In this document: positions 56,980 through 64,000 of the stretch, one piece after another
Layout: each line of letters starts with the position of its first letter
Numbering within the stretch: the stretch's first letter is position 1
Assembly (NCBI GenBank): GCA_030674185.1
Contig: CM060315.1
Span: 94,057,558-94,121,557, forward strand
Direction of reading: 5' to 3'
DNA from: Monoplex corrugatus
Taxonomy: Eukaryota; Mollusca; Gastropoda; Littorinimorpha; Ranellidae
DNA: 64,000 bases
The notes under the pieces: model-generated
Seen by the model: only the letters and a program-made list of their open reading frames with translations
Told to the model about the DNA's origin: nothing
The model's database searches: none
Position numbers and translations under genes: made by a program

Positions 56980-57234
56980 GTGTTGACCCGGTTTTGGACG
57001 TACCCTGGAGAGAGGTGATGTGCGCCTGTCTGCCTGCCGTCAAGAAATCCAAGTCCTCTGTCAAAGAAGTGAAACCAGAGGCAGGAGAGGCGGCAGCTAG
57101 CATGATGTTCATGGTGCATTACATGCAACGCAACAGGAAAACCAACAAACAGCAGCGCAAAAGCGTTAAGCTGGACAGCAGGCAGGAGACCGCCGAGGAC
57201 TGGATCATGAAGATCGAAGAGAAACGTAAAGAAG
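56980..57234 (+). CDS. Lipid kinase, second coding exon (PH-like region)
   Basis: Acceptor TTCTTTCTACAG ends at 56979; donor GTACTG starts at 57235. Phase 1 at both ends agrees with both neighbours. Encodes VDPVLDVPWREVMCACLPAV, then MMFMVHYMQRNRKTNKQQRK and SRQETAEDWIMKIEEKRKE. The xxVHYxxR and W-x-x-K-I-x-E-K pattern resembles the last strand and helix of the PH-like domain just before the kinase domain of ceramide and sphingosine kinases. Confidence 0.88.
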
Positions 57235-57309
57235 GTACTGACGGTCTGTGGGGTCACTGGGATGCTGCATCTACCTAGGATGCAAGAAATGTGTGTTCGA
57301 TTCCTGGTC

Positions 57310-60300
57310 AGACTGGTTTTGTGTTCCCCGCACTACTAGTCCTTGTTTCCACTGTCAGGGTTTGTGTTCCCCACACTACTAGTCCTTGTTTCCACTGTCA
57401 GGGTTTGTGTTCCCCGCACTACTAGTCCTTGTTTCCACTGTCAGGGTTTGTGTTCCCCACACTACTAGTCCTTGTTTCCACTGTCAGACAGGGTTTGTGT
57501 TCCCCACACTACTAGTCCTTGTTTCCACTGTCAGACAGGGTTTGTGTTCCCCACACTACTAGTCCTTGTTTCCACTGTCAGACAGGGTTTGTGTTCCCCA
57601 CACTACTAGTCCTTGTTTCCACTGTCAGACAGGGTTTGTGTTCCCAAACTACTAGTCCTTGTTTCCACTGTCAGGGTTTGTGTTCCCCACTACTAGTCCT
57701 TGTTTCCACTGTCAGACAGGGTTTGTGTTCCCCACACTACTAGTCCTTGTTTCCACTGTCAGGGTTTGTGTTCCCACACTACTAGTCCTTGTTTCCACTG
57801 TCAGACAGGGTTTGTGTTCCCCACACTACTAGTCCTTGTTTCCACTGTCAGACAGGGTTTGTGTTCCCCACACTACTAGTCCTTGTTTCCACTGTCAGAC
57901 AGGGTTTGTGTTCCCCACACTACTAGTCCTTGTTTCCACTGTCAGACAGGGTTTGTGTTTCCCACACTACTAGTCCTTGTTTCCACTTCAGACAGGGTTT
58001 GTTTCCCCACACTACAGTCCTTGTTTCCACTGTCAGCGGGTTTGTGTTCCCCACACTACTAGTCCTTGTTTCCACTGTCAACAGGGTTTGTTGTTTCCCC
58101 ACACTATAGTCCTTGTTTCCACTTCAGACAGGGTTTGTGTTCCCCACACTACTAGTCCTTGTTTCCACTGTCAGACAGGTTTGTGTTCCCCACACTACTA
58201 ATCCTTGTTTCCACTGTCAGGGTTTGTGTTCCCCACACTACTAGTCCTTGTTTCCACTGCAGGGTTTGTGTTCCCCACACTACTAGTCCTTGTTCCACTG
58301 TCAGACAGTGTTTGTGTTCAGGCCACACTACTAGTCCTTGTTCACTGTCAGGTTTTTTTTCAACCCCATGACAATTGACCTGTTTCATACAAGGTCAGTG
58401 GTTTGTGTATAGCCACACTATAGACTTGTTTCAGAGGGAGGATAACATAGTCTGTTTCCTGTGGTTTTTTCCAAACTGTCTTGTTTCATGTAGGGTTAGT
58501 GTTTGCCCACTGTCCTGTTTCCACTGTCAGACAGTTTGTGTCCCACACTACTAGTCTTTTTCACTTCTACAGGTTTGTGTTCCCACCTACTAGTCTTGTT
58601 TCCACTGTAGGGTTTGGTGTTCCCCCACAACTAGTCCTTGTTTCCATGTCAGGGTTTGGGGTTCCCTAGCACTATAGTCTTGTTCCACTGTCAGACAGGT
58701 TTGTGTTCCCAACACACTAGTCCTTGTTTCCACTGTCAGAGGGTTTGTGTTCCCACACTAGAATCTGTTTCATGTCGACGGTTTGTGTTCCCCCACTACT
58801 AGCCTTGTTTCACTGTCAGACGGTTTGTGTTCCCCCACTACTAGTCCTTGTTTCCACTGTCAGGGTTTGTGTTCCCCACACTACTAGTCCTTGTTTCCAC
58901 TGTCACAGGGTTTGTGTTCCCCCACTACTAGTCCTTGTTTCCACTGTCAGGGTTTGTGTTCCCCACACTACTAGTCCTTGTTTCCACTGTCAGACAGGGT
59001 TTGTGTTCCCCACACTACTAGTCCTTGTTTCCACTGTCAACAGGGTTTGTGTTCCCCACACTACTAGTCCTTGTTTCCACTGTCAGACAGGGTTTGTGTT
59101 CCCCACACTACTAGTCCTTGTTTCCACTGTCAGACAGGGTTTGTGTTCCCCACAACTACTAGTCCTTGTTTCCACTGTCGACAGGGTTTGTGTTCCCGCA
59201 CTACTAGTCCTTGTTTCCACTGTCAGACAGGGTTTGTGTTCCCCACACTACTAGTCCTTGTTTCCACTGTCAGGGGTTTGTGTTCCCTCCACTACTAGTC
59301 CTTGTTTCCACTGTCAGACAGGGTTTGTGTTCCCCACACTACTAGTCCTTGTTTCCACTGTCAGACAGGGTTTGTGTTCCCCACACTACTAGTCCTTGTT
59401 TCCACTGTCAGACAGGGTTTGTGTTCCCCACACTACTAGTCCTTGTTTCCACTGTCAGACAGGGTTTGTGTTCCCCACACTACTAGTCCTTGTTTCCACT
59501 GTCAGACAGGGTTTGTGTTCCCCACACTACTAGTCCTTGTTTCCACTGTCAACAGGGTTTGTGTTCCCCACACTACTAGTCCTTGTTTCCACTGTTCAGA
59601 CAGGGTTTGTGTTCCCCACACTACTAGTCCTTGTTTCCACTTCAGACAGGGTTTGTGTTCCCCACACTACTAGTCCTTGTTTCCACTGTCAGACAGGGTT
59701 TGTGTTCCCCACACTACTAGTCCTTGTTTCCACTGTACAGGGTTTGTGTTCCCACACTACTACCTTGTTTCCACTGTCAGGTTTTGTGTTCCCCACACTA
59801 CTTGTTCCACGTCAGACAGGGTTTGTGTTCCCCACACTACTAGTCCTTGTTTCCACTGTCAGGGTTTGTGTTCCCCACACTACTAGTCCTTGTTTCCACT
59901 GTCAGGGTTTGTGTTCCCCACACTACTAGTCCTTGTTTCCACTGTCAACAGGGTTTGTGTTCCCCACTACTAGTCCTTGTTTCCACTGTCAGGGTTTGTG
60001 TTCCCCACACTACTAGTCCTTGTTTCCACTGTCAGACAGGGTTTGTGTTCCCCACACTACTAGTCCTTGTTTCCACTGTCAGACAGGGTTTGTGTTCCCC
60101 ACACTACTAGTCCTTGTTTCCACTGTCAGACAGGGTTTGTGTTCCCCACACTACTAGTCCTTGTTTCCACTGTCAGGGTTTGTGTTCCCCACACTACTAG
60201 TCCTTGTTTCCACTGTCAGCAGGTTTGTGTTCCCACACTACTAGTCCTTGTTTCCACTGTCAGGGTTTGTGTTCCCCACACTACTAGTCCTTGTTTCCAC

Positions 60301-61444
60301 TGTCAGGGTTTGTGTTCCCCACACTACTAGTCCTTGTTTCCACTGTCAGGGTTTGTGTTCCCCACACTACTAGTCCTTGTTTCCACTGTCAGACAGGGTT
60401 TGTGTTCCCCACACTACTAGTCCTTGTTTCCACTGTCAGGGTTTGTGTTCCCCACACTACTAGTCCTTGTTTCCACTGTCAGACAGGGTTTGTGTTCCCC
60501 ACACTACTAGTCCTTGTTTCCACTGTCAGATAGGGTTTGTGTTCCCCACACTACTAGTCCTTGTTTCCACTGTCAGACAGGGTTTGTGTTCCCCACACTA
60601 CTAGTCCTTGTTTCTACTGTCAGGGTTTGTGTTCCCCACACTACTAGTCCTTGTTTCCACTGTCAGGGTTTGTGTTCCCCACACTACTAGTCCTTGTTTC
60701 CACTGTCAGGGTTTGTGTTCCCCACACTACTAGTCCTTGTTTCCACTGTCAGACAGGGTTTGTGTTCCCCACACTACTAGTCCTTGTTTCCACTGTCAGA
60801 CAGGGTTTGTGTTCCCCACACTACTAGTCCTTGTTTCCACTGTCAGACAGGGTTTGTGTTCCCCACACTACTAGTCCTTGTTTCCACTGTAGACAGGGTT
60901 TGTGTTCCCCACACTACTAGTCCTTGTTTCCACTGTCAGACAGGGTTTGTGTTCCCCACACTACTAGTCCTTGTTTCCACTGTCAGACAGGGTTTGTGTT
61001 CCCACACTACTAGTCCTTGTTTCCACTGTCAGACAGGGTTTGTGTTCCCCACACTACTAGTCCTTGTTTCCACTGTCAGACAGGGTTTGTGTTCCCCGCA
61101 CTACTAGTCCTTGTTTCCACTGTCAGACAGGGTTTGTGTTCCCCACACTACTAGTCCTTGTTTCCACTGTCAGACAGGGTTTGTGTTCCCCACACTACTA
61201 GTCCTTGTTTCCACTGTCAGACAGGGTTTGTGTTCCCCACACTACTAGTCCTTGTTTCCACTGTCAGACAGGGTTTGTGTTCCCCACACTACTAGTCCTT
61301 GTTTCCACTGTCAGGGTTTGTGTTCCCCACACTACTAGTCCTTGTTTCCACTGTCAGACAGGGCTTGTGTTCCCCACACTACTAGTCCTTGTTTCCACTG
61401 TCAGGGTTTGTGTTCCCCACACTACTAGTCCTTGTTTCCACTGT
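57310..61444. repeat. 43/47-bp minisatellite, about 90 copies, in lipid kinase intron 2
   Basis: Unit GGGTTTGTGTTCCCCACACT + ACTAGTCCTTGTTTCCACTG + TCA with or without GACA. The two lengths are interspersed. The stretch 58380-58860 is much more degenerate, with many one-base losses, than the rest. The array occupies most of the 5.75-kb intron. Confidence 0.98.
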
Positions 61445-62159
61445 ATTATTTTCTTTTTTACAGTTTTGAAAGTATGCTGGTTGAGTGTGTCTTTTTTTGC
61501 TGATTCCAGTGATACCAAAAACATTTTTCTAGCTCAATGGAAAGCAAAGTTATGAAAATGTGTCTCCGGCATGCTTTCGTGTTAAATACTTTGTATCAGT
61601 TGGGCATTGGCAAAAACCCTGATAAAGTGATATTTCTGATTTTTGATAGCAAATTTTATCACTTTCCCTTTGTAAGAACTGCCTGAAAAAAATCAAACGT
61701 CATCTATGCATCAGGAATGTCAAGAAAAATGCAAAACTGATCTGAAAATACACATCAGTTCTGTTGTATAGCCTGCTGAAAATGACAGTTTTGTTGATTT
61801 GTGCTTTGACGCAGAAATGCACATGAAAATTAAATCTTTAAAAATTCGCAACCTTTTTCCTAATTGAGGTACAGAAATGCTGTTGGTATCATTAGAATCA
61901 CAATAAAAAGATCTGTTTATTGGTGATAGTTTCAAAAATCTATAGGTAAATCGCAAAATTAATTAAATCTTTAAAAATTTGCAACTTTTTCCCCAATTGA
62001 GATACAGAAATGATGTTGGTATCATTAGAATCACAATAAAAAGATCTGTTTATTGGTGATAGTTTCAAAAATCTATAGGTAAATCGCAAAATCTGTTTTT
62101 GGTGATAGTTTCAAAATCTATAGGTAAATCTCAAAATCTGTTTGAGTAGCTAATAATTA
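61445..62159. other. Intron 2 sequence with a 127-bp partial duplication
   Basis: A block with TTAAATCTTTAAAAATTYGC, TGGTATCATTAGAATCACAA and GATCTGTTTATTGGTGATAG occurs at about 61829-61955 and 61966-62095, and a third shortened part to 62125. No gene. Confidence 0.8.
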
Positions 62160-62164
62160 TTATG

Positions 62165-62335
62165 TATAGAGGGAAAGAGAACACCAGGTAGACCCAGGGA
62201 GAAACTATTGGGTGGACTTGCAGGGTGGCTGAGAACAGAGACGGTGGGAGATGTACTTGCAGCGACAAGGGATAGATACATATGGAGGGCTATGATCACC
62301 AACGCCACACTGCAGTGCGCATGATGATGATGATG
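62165..62335 (+). mobile_element. LINE C-terminal tail fragment
   Basis: One plus frame reads GKRTPGRPREKLLGGLAGWL, then RTETVGDVLAATRDRYIWRA and MITNATLQCA before a stop, followed by TGATGATGATGATG. It is the clearest copy of the tail family also seen at 10490-10820 (minus) and 46005-46092. Confidence 0.82.
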
Positions 62336-62986
62336 TATACATTCAGTGTCAACATATGTGTGTGTACTAATGGACAGGAAAACCTCAGAAGCTGCTGGTT
62401 GTTATCAACAATAATAACACTGATAACAACAATAATGATAATGATAACAGTCATAATAATAATGTGTGTATACATTCAGTGTGTGTACTAAATGGCAGGA
62501 AACCTCAGAAGCTGCTGGTTGTTATCAACAATAATAACAATGATAACAACAATAATGATAATGATAACAGTCATAATAATAATGTGTGTATACATTCAGT
62601 GTGTGTACTAAATGGCAGGAAAACCTCATAAGCTGCTGGTTGTTATCAACAATAATAACACTGATAACAATAATGACAGTGATAACAGTCATAATAATAA
62701 TGTGTGTATACATTCAGTGTGTGTACTAGATGGCAGGAAAACCTCATAAGCTGCTGGTTGTTATCAACAATAATAACACTGATAACAACAATAATGACAG
62801 TGATAACAACAATAATGACAGTGATAACAGCGATAATAATAATGTGTGTATACATTCAGTGTGTGTACTAGATGGTAGTCAAACCTCAGAAGCTGCTGGT
62901 TGTTATCAACAATAATAACACTGATAACAACAATAATGATAATGATAACAGTGATAATAATAGTGTGTGTATACATTCAATGGCAG
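62336..62986 (+). repeat. Five tandem partial copies of the exon 3 splice acceptor and exon start
   Basis: Units of about 110-135 bp each hold GTGTATACATTCAGTGTGTG, a TGGCAG acceptor-like word, a copy of exon 3's first bases (GAAACCTCAGAAGCTGCTGG then TTGTTATCAACAA) and a (AATAACACTGAT)n tract. The genuine exon 3 start (62987) is the last, intact unit. Copies start at about 62374, 62497, 62619, 62739 and 62880. Some have GAAAAC or CATAAG changes, and the fifth has lost the CAG (TGGTAGTC). Confidence 0.9.
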
Positions 62987-63109
62987 GGAAACCTCAGAAG
63001 CTGCTGATTATCATCAACCCTGTGGGGGGCAAAGGAAACGCCCGTCAGGTGTTTGAGAAATGCGTACAGCCCATCTTTGCTCTGGCCGGGGTGGAACTGG
63101 TCGTGAAAG
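62987..63109 (+). CDS. Lipid kinase, third coding exon (ATP-binding loop)
   Basis: Acceptor CAATGGCAG ends at 62986, donor GTATTT starts at 63110; phase 1 on both sides. Encodes GKPQKLLIIINPVGGKGNAR, then QVFEKCVQPIFALAGVELVV. This is the start of the DAGK-type catalytic domain; NPxGGKG is the nucleotide-binding loop conserved in sphingosine and ceramide kinases. Together with the PH-like exons this favours SPHK or CERK over diacylglycerol kinase, but the parts that would separate the two are outside the window. 240 residues are visible in total. Confidence 0.92.
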
Positions 63110-63125
63110 GTATTTTGGTCGTTCT

Positions 63126-64000
63126 GTGTGATGCTGTGGGTTGGGTGTGATGCAAATTGTATTGTATTGTTTTGTTTTGTTTTGTTTAAGTATTTTGTCA
63201 TGTGATGGTGTGGGTTGGGTGTAATGCAAATTGTATTGTATTGTTTTGTTTTTTGTTTTGTTTTGTTTAAGTCTTTTGTCATGTGATGGTGTGGGTTAGG
63301 TGTAACACAGATTGTATTGTTTTGTTTTGTATTGTTTTGTTTTGTTTTGGTTGTCTTTTGTTTGTGTGATGGTGTGGGTTAGGTATAACACAGATTGTAT
63401 TGTTTTGTTTTGTTTTGTTTGTATTGTTTTGTTTTGTTTGTTTTGTTTTGTTTGTATTGTTTTGTTTTGTTTAAGTCTTTTGTCTGTGATGGTGTGGGTT
63501 AGGTGTAACACAGATTGGTTTGTATTGTTTTGTTTTGTTTAAGTCTTTTGTCTGTGATGGTGTGGGTTAGGTGTAACACAGATTGGTTTGTATTGTTTTG
63601 TTTTGTTTAAGTCTTTTGTCTGTGATGGTGTGGGTTAGGTGTAACACAGATTGGTTTGTATTGTTTTGTTTTGTTTTGTTTAAGTCTTGTCTGTGTGATG
63701 GTGTGGGTTGGGTGTAACACAGATTGTATTGTATTGTTTTGTTTTGTTTAAGTCTTTTGTCTGTGTGATGGTGTGGTTTGGGTGTAACACAGATTGTATT
63801 GTTTTGTATTGTATTGTATTGTTTTGTTTTGGTTGTCTTTTGTTTGTGTGATGGTGTGGGTTAGGTGTAACACAGATTGTGTTTTGTATTGTATTTTTTT
63901 GTTTTGTTTTGTTTAAGTCTTTTGTCTGTGTGATGGTGTGTGATGGGTGTAACACAGATTGTATTGTATTGTATTGTATTGCTTTGTTTAAATCTTGTAT
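63126..64000. repeat. T/G-rich minisatellite, about 65-80 bp unit, about 11 copies
   Basis: Unit TGTGATGGTGTGGGTTAGGT + GTAACACAGATTGTATTG + a variable TTTTGTTTTG tract + TTTAAGTCTTTTGTC. It starts 17 bases after the exon 3 donor and reaches the end of the window. Confidence 0.95.

Noticed and set aside
57519..61555. Series of 60-180 codon plus-strand frames in the lipid kinase intron
   Set aside because: They recur with the 43/47-bp unit and stop whenever a short unit shifts the frame; intronic.

Overview
This window is animal nuclear DNA. Its genes are split by GT-AG introns, it carries no bacterial gene arrangement, and it is dense in non-LTR retrotransposons, a mariner, TTAA-flanked foldback elements and very long minisatellites. 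The gene content (MED26, TMEM69, a lipid kinase) is common to all animals. The transposon mix suggests a lophotrochozoan, perhaps a marine mollusc, but the species cannot be fixed from the sequence alone. By hand tally about 40% of the window is tandem repeat.

Three protein-coding genes are supported. (1) MED26, Mediator subunit 26, lies on the minus strand: exon 1 at 24813-24878, exon 2 at 22667-22738, and a large last exon at 15487-17755 that carries an in-exon minisatellite and one reading-frame break. (2) A TMEM69-like multi-pass membrane protein lies on the plus strand at 42071-42865 as a single coding exon. (3) The 5' part of a sphingosine/ceramide-kinase-type lipid kinase lies on the plus strand, with exons at 55817-56159, 56980-57234 and 62987-63109; it continues beyond the window. 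The exon phases of MED26 and the lipid kinase agree across every junction.

Layout: 1-1806 is a decayed Ty3/Gypsy pol on the minus strand. 2000-15480 is a repeat field of minisatellites, dispersed repeats and TTAA-flanked elements. 15487-24878 is MED26; its 4.9-kb second intron holds a roughly 40-47 bp array that was invaded separately by an R2-like (restriction-like-endonuclease) LINE and by an intact mariner. 25200-41090 is a retrotransposon graveyard in which two large arrays (42-bp and 64-bp units) are amplified pieces of LINE endonuclease and LINE reverse transcriptase coding sequence. 42071-45860 is TMEM69 followed by a composite 41/85-bp array. 46-55.7 kb is mostly repeats. 55.8-64 kb is the lipid kinase, whose exon 3 is walled in by tandem repeats on both sides.

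The most unusual theme is minisatellite birth inside other sequences: LINE coding regions, dispersed repeats, foldback elements, a MED26 exon, and an intron/exon boundary that has been copied five times as decoy exon starts. Many very long open frames in the window are only the read-through of such arrays.
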